This document shows positions 54,463-64,000 of a stretch of 64,000 bases of DNA, piece by piece. The first letter of the stretch is position 1. The number at the start of each line of letters is the position of its first letter. The notes beneath the pieces were generated by a model. It worked only from the letters and a program-made list of their open reading frames with translations. It made no database searches and had not been told where the DNA came from. The position numbers were made by a program, and so were the translations under genes. Origin of the DNA: Janthinobacterium psychrotolerans (GTDB taxonomy: Bacteria > Pseudomonadota > Gammaproteobacteria > Burkholderiales > Burkholderiaceae_D); the NCBI RefSeq assembly GCF_001677885.1, contig NZ_LOCQ01000051.1, forward strand, positions 124,001-188,000, given 5' to 3'.

Positions 54463-56868
54463 TTACCAGCTATACCCCGCCTTCGCATAGTAATAACGCC
54501 CATTGAAACCGTTCGGCGCGAAGATGCTGTATGGCTGGGTGCCGGCCACGTTCAGGTTGCCGGCGCTGGTCACTTGCGCCGGGTAGCGGTTGGTGACGTT
54601 GTCGATGCCGGCCGCCAGGCGCCAGTTCTGGCCCAGCTTGACGGAACCCGACAGGTCGAGCACCCATTGGGGATCGTAATGCTGGTCCAGCGCGACATTG
54701 TTTTGCGGCACCGTAAAGCTGCCGTAGCGCGTGACCACGCCGTGCGCGTTCCAGTTGCCGAAGCCGTAGTCGGCGGCCAGGCTGAACTTGTCCTTCGGCG
54801 AAGCGACGGTGGCGCGGGCCACCGTCTGGCGGTCGATCAGCAGCAGCTTGTTGGCTGTCAGGATGGCCGGATTGTCGGCGATTTTCTGTACCGAGCTCTT
54901 GTTGTGGTTATAGGCCACGGTGAAGTCCAGGCGGTCTTTTTCCTGCAGCTCGATGCGGTAGGTGCTGACGATGTCCACGCCTTCGGTGCGCGTGTCGACC
55001 GCGTTGGTGAAGTAGCGCGCGGCGCCGACGGCCGTGCCTTGCGCCGCCAGCTGGGCCTGCAGTGCGCTGTTGAGCGCCAGGTTGGCCGAGAACAGGATGC
55101 GGTTATCGATGTCGATGCGGTAGGCGTCGATCGAGGTGGTGAAGTTGCGGTCCGGCTGGAACTGCAGGCCCAGGCTGTAGTTGCGGGCTTTTTCGGGCTT
55201 CAGGTCCTGCGCTCCCAGGGCGCGCGCCTGCGGCGTGTTGACGGCAAAGGTACCCGTCTCGATCGGCGTATTGGTGCCGTTGACCACCTGGAAGTTGGTG
55301 GTGGTGATGGTGTAATACTGCTGCGCCAGCGATGGCGCGCGAAAGCCGCTCGAGGCCGTGCCGCGCAGCGACAGCGCGTCGGTAAATGCGTAGCGGGCCG
55401 AACCCTTGGCCGAGGTGGTGCTGCCAAAGTCGCTGTAGCGTTCATGGCGCAGGGCCACGCCGCCCGACAGTTTCCGGGTGACTTCCGCTTCCAGGTTCAC
55501 ATAGACCGATTCATTGTGGCGCGAGTGGCTGCCGGCGTTGGCTGGACGAAAACCGGCAAAGCCCTGCGCGCCGCTGCCCGAGTACGACGCTTCGTCGCCG
55601 GCGCCGATGCTGTATTTCTCTCGGCGCGCTTCAACACCGACGGCCACCGTCAGCGGTCCCGTCAAGGCCGGCACGGCAAATTCGCGCGCGGCGTCGAGGT
55701 TGAACACGCTCTGTTCGTTTTTCAGCGAACCGGCGTAGAAATGCGTGGGGCTGTTGATGCCCAGTGGGCCGATCGACAGGTTGATGGTGTTGTCGAGATC
55801 GAGTTCGAACTTGTTGCTGCCGTAGTTCAGGCTGGCATCCCAGCGCCAGCCGGCCGCTTCGCCGCGCAGGCCGGTGACCAGGGACTGGTCGGTCAGGGTG
55901 CTGTTTTGCAGCGGCAAGAAGCCCTCCGGATAGACGGGCGTGCGCAGCGCCGTGCCGTTGAAGGCCGTGCGCCAGGTGGCGGCGGCCGAGGTGTCGCGCT
56001 TGCCGTAGTTGCCGAAGGCATACCAGTCGATATTGTCGTTGAGGTGGTATTCGCTGTTGAAGAACACCGTGGCCGGCTGGCTTTCGGCGTCGCCGTAGCG
56101 CTGGTTGACCTTGCCGTAGCGTGGCTCGAGCGGATTGCGGAAATCGGCGCCGGCGCGGTTGGTCGGATCGCGGTCGGCCACTTCGGCCGACAGGCGCAGC
56201 CAGCCGTCTTCGCCGAGCGCAAAGCCGGCCGAACCCTTGATGCTTTTCTGCTTGCCATCGCGTTCCTGGGTCTGGCCATAACCCACTTCCACGTCGCCGC
56301 CGGCCGCGCCTTTTTTCAGGATGATATTGATCACGCCGGCGATGGCATCGGAACCGTACTGTGCGGCGGCGCCATCGCGCAGCACTTCCACGTGGTCGAT
56401 GGCGGCCAGGGGAATCGCGTTCAGGTCGACCGGCGCCGAGCCGCGGCCCAGCGAACCGTTGACGTTGACCACGGCGGACGTATAACGGCGCTTGCCGTTG
56501 ACCAGCACCAGGGTCTGGTCGGGCGACAGGCCGCGCAGCTGGGCCGGACGCACGGCGTCGCTGGCGTCGGCGCCGGTGGCGCGGGCAAAATTCAGCGAGG
56601 GCAGCAAGCGGCTCAGCACGGTGGCCAGTTCGGCCGAACCCGTGCTTTGCAGGTCGCGCGAGGTCAGGATATCGATCGGCGACTCGGAGTCGATGGTGCG
56701 GCGGTTTTTCGCAAAGGTGCCGGTCACGACCACCGATTGCAGCTCGCCTTCGGCCGGCAGTTCCTGCTGGGCGTGGGCGGGCAGGGCGAAACAGGCCACC
56801 AGGCTGGCGGCGATGACGGTCTTGACGGGGAGGGCGCGAACGGCGCTACGGATATGTGGGGAACTCAT
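54463..56868 (-). CDS. TonB-dependent outer-membrane receptor
   Basis: 801 residues. Signal peptide (VIAASLVACFALPAHAQQ), plug domain (about 45-180: SVVVTGTFAKNRRTIDSESP, LSPDQTLVLVNGKRRY, IDHVEVLRDGAAAQYGSDAI), then a 22-strand barrel ending in the aromatic RYYYAKAGYSW needed for outer-membrane insertion. No extra signalling domain precedes the plug. The ligand is unknown; no FecR or transporter genes are next to it. The coding end is 20 bp from the REP repeat. Confidence 0.93.
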   Translation of the reverse strand: MSSPHIRSAVRALPVKTVIAASLVACFALPAHAQQELPAEGELQSVVVTGTFAKNRRTIDSESPIDILTSRDLQSTGSAELATVLSRLLPSLNFARATGADASDAVRPAQLRGLSPDQTLVLVNGKRRYTSAVVNVNGSLGRGSAPVDLNAIPLAAIDHVEVLRDGAAAQYGSDAIAGVINIILKKGAAGGDVEVGYGQTQERDGKQKSIKGSAGFALGEDGWLRLSAEVADRDPTNRAGADFRNPLEPRYGKVNQRYGDAESQPATVFFNSEYHLNDNIDWYAFGNYGKRDTSAAATWRTAFNGTALRTPVYPEGFLPLQNSTLTDQSLVTGLRGEAAGWRWDASLNYGSNKFELDLDNTINLSIGPLGINSPTHFYAGSLKNEQSVFNLDAAREFAVPALTGPLTVAVGVEARREKYSIGAGDEASYSGSGAQGFAGFRPANAGSHSRHNESVYVNLEAEVTRKLSGGVALRHERYSDFGSTTSAKGSARYAFTDALSLRGTASSGFRAPSLAQQYYTITTTNFQVVNGTNTPIETGTFAVNTPQARALGAQDLKPEKARNYSLGLQFQPDRNFTTSIDAYRIDIDNRILFSANLALNSALQAQLAAQGTAVGAARYFTNAVDTRTEGVDIVSTYRIELQEKDRLDFTVAYNHNKSSVQKIADNPAILTANKLLLIDRQTVARATVASPKDKFSLAADYGFGNWNAHGVVTRYGSFTVPQNNVALDQHYDPQWVLDLSGSVKLGQNWRLAAGIDNVTNRYPAQVTSAGNLNVAGTQPYSIFAPNGFNGRYYYAKAGYSW

Positions 56869-57150
56869 CGACGATCTCTTCGGTTAGTGTAACGGTGTGC
56901 GCGAACTCGGGCGGTTCTGCGATAAACAAGAGTAACAGTGGGGACCAGGCCCGCTTACGAATGCTTCAGCGTATCGTTATGCGATAAACGGATAATGCGC
57001 GGGCGATATGCGGGTCGTGCGCATATCGTCTTGCTCTCCAGCATACGGCGGGCCATGGCAAAGCCGCAATGGTGCACTGCGGCGGTTTGCTGCTTGTTGT
57101 ATAAAAACGACTGCCGGCGGCGCGGATGGCCGCCGGCGTAGACGATGCGC

Positions 57151-58197
57151 TTATTGACCGGGGTTGGTCAGGCTGGCGTGGATCGCGTCGACGGCTTTGA
57201 TGATGTCCGGCGACAGGGTGATGGCGTAGGCGTCGATATTGTGGGCCAGCTGCTCCAGGCTGGTCGCGCCGATAATCGTCGAGGCGACAAACCAGCGCGA
57301 GTAGCACCAGGCCAGCGCCAGCTGGGTGGGCGTCAGGCCATTGGCGCGCGCCAGCGCCGCGTACTGGCGGGCCGCTTCGATGGTGGCCGGGCGGATATAG
57401 CGCGGGCTCCAGCCGGGCGGGAAAATCGTCAGGCGTCCGCGCGCCTGCGGGTCGTCCAGGTATTTGGCCGTCAGCTGGCCGAACGCCAGCGGACTGTAGG
57501 CCAGGAGGCCCACGTTCTCGCGGTGGCAGGTTTCGTCCAGCAGGCCAGTCTCGAACTGGCGCGCCGTCAGGTTGTACAGGTTCTGGATCGACGCAATGCG
57601 CGGCAGGCCTTTCAGTTCGGCCTGCTTGATATATTCGCACACGCCCCACGACGATTCGTTCGACACGCCGATATGGCCGATCTTGCCTTCGTCGACCAGC
57701 TTGCCGAGGATCGCCAGGGTGTCTTCGATGGCGACCGCATCGCGTTCGTGCTGCGGGTGGTAGCTGTTGGCGCCGAAGATGGGCACATTGCGGCTGGGCC
57801 AGTGGAGCTGGTACAGATCGATATGCCCGGTCTGCAAACGGCGCAGGCTGTCTTCGACGGCGGCGCGGATATTGACGGCGTCGAGGTTGTTCTTGCCGCC
57901 GCGTATCCAGTGCATGCGGCTGTTCGGCCCGGCGACCTTGCTGGCCAGCACGATGTTGCCGCGCTTGCCGCTTTTCTTCAGCCAGGAGCCGATATAGCGC
58001 TCGGTGCTGCCCTGCGTTTCGGCGCTGGCCATCACCGGATACATCTCGGCCGTGTCGATGAAATTGATGCCGCGCTCGAGCGCGTAATCGAGCTGGCTGT
58101 GCGCTTCCGCTTCGCTGTTCTGCTCGCCGAAGGTCATGGTGCCCAGGCAGATTTTGCTGACCTGCAGGCTGCTCGAACCGAGGGTGATCTTGTCCAT
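57151..58197 (-). CDS. Aldo/keto reductase
   Basis: 348 residues. (alpha/beta)8 NADPH-dependent oxidoreductase of the Tas/YajO type: SKICLGTMTFGEQNSE, FIDTAEMYP (Asp, Tyr), VLASKVAGP (Lys), YQLHWPSRN (His), the four catalytic residues, and SRWFVASTIIGATSLEQLAHN at the nucleotide site. Start has AAGGAG six bases upstream. Its start overlaps the space after pyrD (10 bp), so the two genes are probably co-transcribed. Confidence 0.93.
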   Translation of the reverse strand: MDKITLGSSSLQVSKICLGTMTFGEQNSEAEAHSQLDYALERGINFIDTAEMYPVMASAETQGSTERYIGSWLKKSGKRGNIVLASKVAGPNSRMHWIRGGKNNLDAVNIRAAVEDSLRRLQTGHIDLYQLHWPSRNVPIFGANSYHPQHERDAVAIEDTLAILGKLVDEGKIGHIGVSNESSWGVCEYIKQAELKGLPRIASIQNLYNLTARQFETGLLDETCHRENVGLLAYSPLAFGQLTAKYLDDPQARGRLTIFPPGWSPRYIRPATIEAARQYAALARANGLTPTQLALAWCYSRWFVASTIIGATSLEQLAHNIDAYAITLSPDIIKAVDAIHASLTNPGQ

Positions 58198-58206
58198 GCT
58201 GTCTCC

Positions 58207-59256
58207 TTAGCGCGCCTGTTTGCCGCGCAGCGCGCGCGCGCAGTCGCCGACCAGCGCCGGGCCGGCGTAAATCAGGCCGCTGTACAGCTGCACCAGTTGC
58301 GCGCCCGCTTCGAACTTGGCCACCGCGTCGCCGCCCTGCATGATGCCGCCCACGCCGATGATGGGCAGCGCATCGCCCAGTTCCGCTTTCAATAAACGGA
58401 TCACGGTGTTCGACAGTTCGAACACGGGCGCGCCCGACAGGCCACCGGCCTCGGCGCCATGCTCCATGCCTGCCACGGCGCTGCGCGAGAGCGTGGTATT
58501 GGTGGCGATCACGCCGTCGATGCCGTGGCGCGTGAGCGAGTCGGCGATGCTTTTTACCTGTTCGCCGTCCATGTCCGGCGCGATCTTCAGGGCCAGCGGC
58601 ACGTAGCGCTGGTGCTGGTCGGCCAGGCGCGCCTGCGCCGCTTTCAACTGCGACAGCAGGGCGTCGAGTTCCGATGCGCCCTGCAGCTGGCGCAAATTCT
58701 TGGTGTTCGGCGACGAGATATTCACTGTCACATAGCTGGCGTAGGGATAGACTTTTTCCAGGCACAGCAGGTAGTCGTCGGCCGCTTTCTCGATCGGCGT
58801 ATCGGCGTTCTTGCCGATGTTCAGGCCCAGCACGCCGGCGCGCTCCTGGTAGAACTTCGAGGCCTGCACATTGGCCACAAAGGCGTCCACGCCGCCGTTA
58901 TTGAAGCCCATGCGGTTGATGATGCCCTGCGCCTGCGGCAGGCGGAACATGCGCGGCTTGGGGTTGCCGGCCTGCGCGCGCGGCGTGACGGTACCCACTT
59001 CGATCGAGCCGAAGCCCATGTCGGCCAGCGCATCGATAAACGCGCCATCCTTGTCCAGACCGGCGGCCAGGCCGACCGGATTGGGGAAGGTGATGCCCAT
59101 CACCGTGCGCGGGTCCGCCGCCGGTTTGCCGGCCAGTTTCGTCAGGCCCAGCGCGGCCGCGCGTTTCAGGGCGGGCAGGGTGAAATGGTGGGCCGCTTCG
59201 GCATCCATGGAAAACAGCAGCGGGCGGGCGAGGGAGTACAGGAATTTTTTGGACAT
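58207..59256 (-). CDS. pyrD: Dihydroorotate dehydrogenase (quinone), class 2
   Basis: 349 residues. Membrane-associated FMN enzyme that oxidises dihydroorotate to orotate with quinones (pyrimidine synthesis step 4). N-terminal helix [20 protein letters not shown] (membrane-binding), FMN site motifs [35 protein letters not shown], the catalytic Ser in [10 protein letters not shown], and [17 protein letters not shown]. Followed by the aldo/keto reductase gene on the same strand. Confidence 0.96.
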   Translation of the reverse strand: MSKKFLYSLARPLLFSMDAEAAHHFTLPALKRAAALGLTKLAGKPAADPRTVMGITFPNPVGLAAGLDKDGAFIDALADMGFGSIEVGTVTPRAQAGNPKPRMFRLPQAQGIINRMGFNNGGVDAFVANVQASKFYQERAGVLGLNIGKNADTPIEKAADDYLLCLEKVYPYASYVTVNISSPNTKNLRQLQGASELDALLSQLKAAQARLADQHQRYVPLALKIAPDMDGEQVKSIADSLTRHGIDGVIATNTTLSRSAVAGMEHGAEAGGLSGAPVFELSNTVIRLLKAELGDALPIIGVGGIMQGGDAVAKFEAGAQLVQLYSGLIYAGPALVGDCARALRGKQAR

Positions 59257-59456
59257 GGGTTTTTCAGAGATGGTGCGCGGGGCGTGATGCGGTCATGGGT
59301 ACTCATGGGTGCTATCTGTGGGTGGCGTATTTTACCGTGTTCCACATGGCCATCGGTGTATAGTTCTTGTTGGCCTAATGCAATTATTGATTCATTACCA
59401 AGTTGTATCGGCGCCATGTACCTTCCTGCTTCCTTACATCATAAGTGAGACATCGA

Positions 59457-62400
59457 TTGAACAAGACACCCATTCTGACGGCCATCGCCGCCGCTGCCGC
59501 ACTGCTGCTGGGCCATCCCGTCACCGCCTTTGCGCTGCCCAATACCACCGACACCCGCATGCTGAGCGAGCCGGCCGTCTCGAACAGCCATCTCGCCTTT
59601 ATCTATGCGGGCGACCTGTGGCTGACTAACCGCGATGGCGGCGGCGCGCGGCGGCTGACGTCGGATCTCGGTGGCAAGTCGAACCCCGTGTTTTCGCCCG
59701 ATGGCAGCCTGATCGCCTATAGCGCCAATATCGACGGCAACACCGACGTGTATGTGATCGCGGCGGCCGGCGGCGTGCCGCGCCGCCTGACCTTTCATCC
59801 CGGTGCCGATCTGGCGCAGGCGTTCACGCCGGACGGCAAGGCGGTGATGTTCACCTCGCCGCGCGCCGCCTTCAACAACCGCTTCCAGAAGCTGTTGACG
59901 GTGCCGGTGGCGGGCGGCGTGGAAACCCAGCTCGAGATCCCCAACGCCTCGCGCGCCACGTATTCGCCCGATGGCCAGCGCATCGCCTACAACCCGCTGG
60001 CGCCGGCGTTCAAGCAGTGGAAGCGCTACCGCGGCGGCACCAATTCCTGGCTGTGGCTGTTTTCCTCCGCCGACAAATCGATAGAGAAAATCCCGCAGCC
60101 GGCCACGCGTTCGAACGATGTCGATCCGATCTGGCTCGGCGACACCGTGTACTTCAGGTCGGACCGCAATGGCGAATTCAATCTGTATGGCTACGATGTA
60201 AAAAGCAAGGCGGTGCGCCAGCTGACGCGGCATACGGACTTCCCGGTGCTGAACGCTTCGGCCGCCAATGGCGCCATCGTCTACGAGCAGGCCGGCTATC
60301 TGCACAGCCTGGACCTGGCCAGCGGCCAGTCGACAAAGCTGGTCATTGGCGTGGCCAGCGACCTGGGGCAGACGCGCCCGCGCTGGGTCAAGGGCGCGAA
60401 ATATATCCGCGATGTGTCGATCTCGCCGTCGGGCGCGCGCGTGGCGTTCGAGTACCGCGGCGAGATCGTCACCATCCCGGCCGACAAGGGCGACGTGCGC
60501 AACCTGACGCAGACACCGGGGGCCAACGAACGCACGCCGGTCTGGTCGCCCGATGGCCGCTCGGTGGCGTATTTCTCGGACGAGTCGGGCGAATACGAAC
60601 TGCATGTGCGGGCCCAGGACGGCAAGGGCGCGGTGCGCAAGTTCAAGCTCAATGGCAGCGGCTTCTACGACAGCGCCGTCTGGTCGCCCGACAGCAAAAA
60701 GATCGCCTTTGCCGACAACGGCTGGCGCCTGTATGTGATCGATATCGGCAGCGGCAAGGTGCAAAGAATAGCCACCGAACCGATGTACGGCGTCGACAAG
60801 AGCATGCGCGCCTCGTGGGCGCCCGATTCGCGCTGGCTGGCTTACACGCTCAACTCGCCCACCTATACGCGCAGCGCCTATATCTATTCGGTCGAGCAGA
60901 ACACGTCGATGCCGGTGACGGACGGCCTGTCGGACGTGGCCGAACCGGTGTTCGACAAGAACGGCAAATACCTGTACTTCCTGGCCTCGACCAATGCGGG
61001 CCCCAGCAACAACTGGTTCTCGCAGCAGAACGAAGACAATCTGGTCACGCGCACGGTGTGGATGGCGGTGCTGAGGAATGATTTGCCGTCGCCCCTGATC
61101 AAGGAAAGCGACGAGGAGAAAGCCGCGGCTGCGGAGCCGAAGAAGGACGCCGCCAAGGCCGACAGCGAAGCGAAAAACGAGCCGAAGATCGACCCGAAGA
61201 CGGGCCGCGACGATCCGAAAGTGAACGTCGCGCCGGTGGCGCCGATCCGCATCGACTTCGACGGCATCGCCACGCGCATCGTCGACCTGCCGATGCCGGC
61301 CGCGCAGTTCTCCAGCCTGGCTGCCGGTGGCGACGGCCAGATCTTTTTCCTGCGCGAGAACGACGGCAAGAAGGCGGTGCAGCGCTTTGATCTGAAGGAT
61401 CGCAAGGCCGACACCATGGTGGCGGAAGCCGATGATTTCGAGGTCTCGGCCGACGGCAGGAAGCTGCTGTACCGGCAGAAGGACAACTGGGCCATGGGGT
61501 CCGCCACCGGCAAGATGCTGGCCGCCGGCGAAGGCAAGATCAAGGTCGAGGCGATCGAGGTCAAGGCCGATCCGCGCGCCGAGTGGACGCAGATTTTCAA
61601 CGAGGTGTGGCGCATCAACCGCGATTATTTCTATGACCCTGGCATGCACGGCGTGGACTGGAAGGCCATGCGCGACAAGTACGCGGCCTTTCTGCCCGAG
61701 CTGTCGAGCCGCGCCGACCTCAACCGCCTGATACAGTGGATGTGCAGCGAGCTGGCCGTGGGCCACCACCGCGGTGGCGGCGGCGACGACTTTATCGACG
61801 CGAAAAAAGTGCCGGGCGGCCTGCTGGGCGCCGACTACGAAGTGAGCAACGGCCACTACCGCTTCAAAAAAGTGTATGGCGGCCTGAACTGGAACCCCAC
61901 CTTGCGCGCGCCGCTGACGGAACCGGGCCTGAACGTCAAGGCCGGCGAATATCTGCTGGCCGTCGACAGCCGACCGATCGCGCCGCCAACGAATATCTAC
62001 AGTGCGTTTGAAAACACGGCCGGCAAGGCCATCGATATCACGGTGGGGCCTAACGCCGACGGCAAGGGGGCGCGCACCGTCACGGTGGTGCCGGTGCCGA
62101 CGGAAGACGCGCTGCGCAACCGCGACTGGATCGAAGGCAACATGCGCAAGGTGAACGCGGCCACCGGCGGCAAGGTGGCCTATGTGTACGTGCCCAATAC
62201 GGCGGGCCTGGGCCATACCTACTTCAAGCGCTATTTCTTTCCGCAGGCCGACAAGCAGGCCATCATCGTCGACGAGCGCTTCAATGGCGGCGGCAGCGTG
62301 GCCGATTATTACATCGAGATCCTGCAGAAGAAGGAGATCGCCTGGTGGGCCATGCGCTATGGCGCCGACATGAAGACGCCGTCGGCCTCGATCCAGGGCC

Positions 62401-62774
62401 CGCGCGCCATGCTGATCGACGAGACCGCCGGTTCGGGCGGCGACCTGCTGCCGTGGATGTTCCGCAAAAATAACATGGGGCCCCTGATCGGCAAGGCCAC
62501 CTGGGGCGGCCTGGTCGGCATCCTCGGTTTCCCCGTGCTGATGGACGGCGGCAGCATCACCGCGCCCAACCTGGCGTTCTGGACCCGCGAGAACGGCTGG
62601 GGCGTGGAAAACGAAGGCGTGCCGCCCGATATCGAGGTCGAGCAGACCCCGGCCGACGTGATCGCCGGCCGTGATCCGCAGCTGGAAAAAGCCATCGAGG
62701 TGATACAGGCCGAGCTGGCGAAAAACCCGCCAGTGCGCCCAAACAGGCCTGCGTATCCGGACAAAAGCAAGTAA
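59457..62774 (+). CDS. Exported tricorn-like S41 serine protease
   Basis: About 1105 residues. Signal peptide (ILTAIAAAAALLLGHPVTA). Two WD40/propeller blocks follow (about 35-350 and 350-640; repeated VFSPDGSLIAYS, WSPDGRSVAYFSDESG, WSPDSKKIAFADNG), then a PDZ domain and a C-terminal S41 core with HHRGGGGDDF and the catalytic Ser S993 in DETAGSGGDLLP. This is the layout of the tricorn protease homologue. The start is uncertain: TTG at 59457 has AAGTGAG seven bases upstream; a GTG at 59445 is also possible. Single gene. Confidence 0.9.
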   Translation: MNKTPILTAIAAAAALLLGHPVTAFALPNTTDTRMLSEPAVSNSHLAFIYAGDLWLTNRDGGGARRLTSDLGGKSNPVFSPDGSLIAYSANIDGNTDVYVIAAAGGVPRRLTFHPGADLAQAFTPDGKAVMFTSPRAAFNNRFQKLLTVPVAGGVETQLEIPNASRATYSPDGQRIAYNPLAPAFKQWKRYRGGTNSWLWLFSSADKSIEKIPQPATRSNDVDPIWLGDTVYFRSDRNGEFNLYGYDVKSKAVRQLTRHTDFPVLNASAANGAIVYEQAGYLHSLDLASGQSTKLVIGVASDLGQTRPRWVKGAKYIRDVSISPSGARVAFEYRGEIVTIPADKGDVRNLTQTPGANERTPVWSPDGRSVAYFSDESGEYELHVRAQDGKGAVRKFKLNGSGFYDSAVWSPDSKKIAFADNGWRLYVIDIGSGKVQRIATEPMYGVDKSMRASWAPDSRWLAYTLNSPTYTRSAYIYSVEQNTSMPVTDGLSDVAEPVFDKNGKYLYFLASTNAGPSNNWFSQQNEDNLVTRTVWMAVLRNDLPSPLIKESDEEKAAAAEPKKDAAKADSEAKNEPKIDPKTGRDDPKVNVAPVAPIRIDFDGIATRIVDLPMPAAQFSSLAAGGDGQIFFLRENDGKKAVQRFDLKDRKADTMVAEADDFEVSADGRKLLYRQKDNWAMGSATGKMLAAGEGKIKVEAIEVKADPRAEWTQIFNEVWRINRDYFYDPGMHGVDWKAMRDKYAAFLPELSSRADLNRLIQWMCSELAVGHHRGGGGDDFIDAKKVPGGLLGADYEVSNGHYRFKKVYGGLNWNPTLRAPLTEPGLNVKAGEYLLAVDSRPIAPPTNIYSAFENTAGKAIDITVGPNADGKGARTVTVVPVPTEDALRNRDWIEGNMRKVNAATGGKVAYVYVPNTAGLGHTYFKRYFFPQADKQAIIVDERFNGGGSVADYYIEILQKKEIAWWAMRYGADMKTPSASIQGPRAMLIDETAGSGGDLLPWMFRKNNMGPLIGKATWGGLVGILGFPVLMDGGSITAPNLAFWTRENGWGVENEGVPPDIEVEQTPADVIAGRDPQLEKAIEVIQAELAKNPPVRPNRPAYPDKSK

Positions 62775-62779
62775 AAGGC

Positions 62780-62935
62780 GTAGGTCGGATTAGCGCTTCG
62801 CGCGTAATCCGACAACTACCACGGTCAGCGTCAACAATGTTGTCGGATTACGCGCTTGCGCGCTAATCCGACCTACCACGGTCAGCGTCAACAATGTTGT
62901 CGGATGACGCGCTTGCGCGCTAATCCGACCTACCG
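62780..62935. repeat. REP-type palindromic repeats, three hairpins (locus 3 of 3)
   Basis: Three units with the core TCGGATTA...TAATCCGA: the first starts GTAGGTCGGATTAGCGCTTC, the second and third start CAATGTTGTCGGAT and read to CGCTAATCCGACC. The second and third are a tandem 57-bp duplication (62817-62873 and 62874-62930) that differs only at 62906 (T to G). Lies between the S41 gene and bpt, both of which end into it. Confidence 0.9.
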
Positions 62936-62957
62936 CCCCACCGACATGCGGTTGGTT

Positions 62958-63680
62958 TCACATGACCAGCCACTGCCCCTTGATTCTGGCTTCCAGCGGC
63001 TTGAAATTGATTTTATAAGCCATCTTCGGGCTCTGGGCGATCCAGTAGCCGAGGTAGACATACGGCAGGCCCAGCTCGCGCGCCTGGGCGATCTGCCACA
63101 GCACGTTGTAGGTGCCGTAGGAGGCGCCCGGCACGTCAGGATCAAAAAAGGTGTAGACGGACGACAGCCCGTCGGCCAGCACGTCGATGATGCTGACCAT
63201 GCGCAGGGTGCCGTCGGGGTCGCGAAACTCCACCAGGCGCGTGTTGACCCGGCTTTGCAGCAGGAACTGGGCGTACTGGTCACGGCTGTCCTGATCCATG
63301 CCGCCGCCCGCGTGGCGCGTGCTCTGGTAGCGCAGGTAGAGTTCGTAGTGCTCGTCGAGAAAAGACAGGCTGGCCACGCCGGCCTGCAGCTGGGCATGGC
63401 GGCTCCAGGCGCGGCGCTGGTTGCGGCTGGCGGCAAAGTCTTGCGCCGCCACCCGCACCGGAATGCAGGCCTGGCAGCCGTCGCAATAGGGGCGGTAGGT
63501 AAAGATGCCGCTGCGCCGGAAGCCGTTGCGCACCAGTTCGGAATACACATCGCTGTTGATCAGGTGCGAAGGGGTGGCTACCTGCGAGCGCGCCTGGCGC
63601 TGCTCGAGGTAGCTGCAGGGGTAGGGCGCCGTCGTATAGAACTGCAGGGTGGCAAACGGTAATTCGTTCAGGTGCGTCAT
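62958..63680 (-). CDS. bpt: Aspartate/glutamate leucyltransferase (Bpt)
   Basis: 240 residues. Adds leucine to N-terminal Asp/Glu for the N-end rule (ClpAP/ClpS degradation). Characteristic Cys cluster in [17 protein letters not shown] and [12 protein letters not shown], then [36 protein letters not shown] and [20 protein letters not shown]. Start at 63680 (MTHLNELP) fits the family start. Same strand as aat, 46 bp apart; the pair is common in betaproteobacteria. Confidence 0.93.
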   Translation of the reverse strand: MTHLNELPFATLQFYTTAPYPCSYLEQRQARSQVATPSHLINSDVYSELVRNGFRRSGIFTYRPYCDGCQACIPVRVAAQDFAASRNQRRAWSRHAQLQAGVASLSFLDEHYELYLRYQSTRHAGGGMDQDSRDQYAQFLLQSRVNTRLVEFRDPDGTLRMVSIIDVLADGLSSVYTFFDPDVPGASYGTYNVLWQIAQARELGLPYVYLGYWIAQSPKMAYKINFKPLEARIKGQWLVM

Positions 63681-63726
63681 GGCGGTCCAGTATGAGGCAG
63701 CGGTGTTGCCTGCAACGATAGCATAG

Positions 63727-64000
63727 CTACTGCGTGGCCGCAGTGCGCCAGTCGGTGATTTGTGGTTCTTCAATCGCGCCGCGCAGATGGGCCAGAAAGC
63801 GCGTGCGCGAAATCGGCGCCGCACCAAGCGAGGCCAGGTGGCGCGTCTCCTGCTGGCAGTCGATCATTTTCACGCCGCGTTCCTTCAGAAAGCGCACCAG
63901 TTGCGCCAGCGCGATTTTCGAGCCGTCCGTCACGCGCGCGAACATCGATTCGCCATAGAACATGCGGCCGATCGACACGCCATAGGCGCCGCCCACCAGT
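63727..64000 (-). CDS. aat: Leucyl/phenylalanyl-tRNA-protein transferase, 3' part
   Basis: The last about 90 residues are in the window; the 5' part lies beyond the right edge. [20 protein letters not shown] and [19 protein letters not shown] are strongly conserved Aat motifs. Transfers Leu/Phe to N-terminal Lys/Arg for ClpAP degradation. Together with bpt it makes a two-enzyme N-degron cluster. Confidence 0.95.
   Translation of the reverse strand, partial: LVGGAYGVSIGRMFYGESMFARVTDGSKIALAQLVRFLKERGVKMIDCQQETRHLASLGAAPISRTRFLAHLRGAIEEPQITDWRTAATQ

Noticed and set aside
62817..62930. Tandem 57-bp direct repeats as a possible CRISPR array
   Set aside because: Only two copies, no distinct spacers, and the unit is a REP hairpin with its linker; no cas genes in the window.

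Overview
The window is high-G+C bacterial chromosome. Gene content and gene order suggest a betaproteobacterium of the family Oxalobacteraceae (Janthinobacterium/Duganella/Massilia type). Pointers are an aceE-aceF-lpdA cluster whose E3 carries its own lipoyl domain, a phasin gene, cysTWA followed by a CysB-type regulator, an fkpB-ispH pair, and an aat-bpt N-degron pair. This placement is inference from gene content; no marker gene was compared with a database.

Layout. 1-5.8 kb: pyruvate dehydrogenase complex (aceE cut by the window edge, aceF, lpdA) with a terminator. 5.8-8.7 kb: a REP-type repeat, a membrane protein, a degenerate metallophosphoesterase-like protein and a TetR regulator. 8.7-13.2 kb: a divergent tripartite drug-efflux operon (membrane fusion protein, DHA2 permease, outer-membrane lipoprotein) with two well-formed operator candidates. 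13.3-22.8 kb: a chemoreceptor, an M49-type peptidase, a small metalloprotease-like protein, a BON protein, a transporter remnant, an S9 peptidase and two small genes. 22.8-23.8 kb: a complete IS1595-type element with 8-bp target duplications. 24-27.7 kb: tRNA-Lys, an orphan GspE/PilB-type ATPase, a spermidine-synthase-like protein and a glycine-zipper protein. 28-33.4 kb: barstar-like protein, purN, an RsmB-like rRNA methyltransferase, MscS channel and fatty-acid desaturase. 33.5-38 kb: rpmG, rpmB, radC, an exported protein, fkpB-like gene and ispH. 38-41.9 kb: livHMGF without a binding protein. 42-46.7 kb: phasin, DMT permease, D,D-endopeptidase, IclR regulator and dgkA. 46.8-53.1 kb: sulfate uptake (sbp, hydrolase, 1-Cys peroxiredoxin, cysTWA, cysB-like). 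53.1-64 kb: hemerythrin protein, a broken aldo/keto reductase, TonB-dependent receptor, an aldo/keto reductase beside pyrD, a tricorn-like S41 protease, REP repeats, bpt and the 3' end of aat.

Most of the window is core housekeeping or ordinary accessory chromosome. I did not find a convincing new multi-gene system. The best leads are: a metallophosphoesterase-like protein that looks like an MPE-STAND signalling protein lacking its NTPase module; a family of REP-type palindromes at gene ends, one supplying a stop codon and one truncating a gene; a mosaic of near-identical lipoyl-domain DNA between aceF and lpdA; a paired-operator efflux promoter; an IS inserted between convergent genes with both stop codons kept; a shared promoter motif in the split sulfate-uptake cluster; and a roughly 120-bp imperfect palindrome upstream of the IclR gene.
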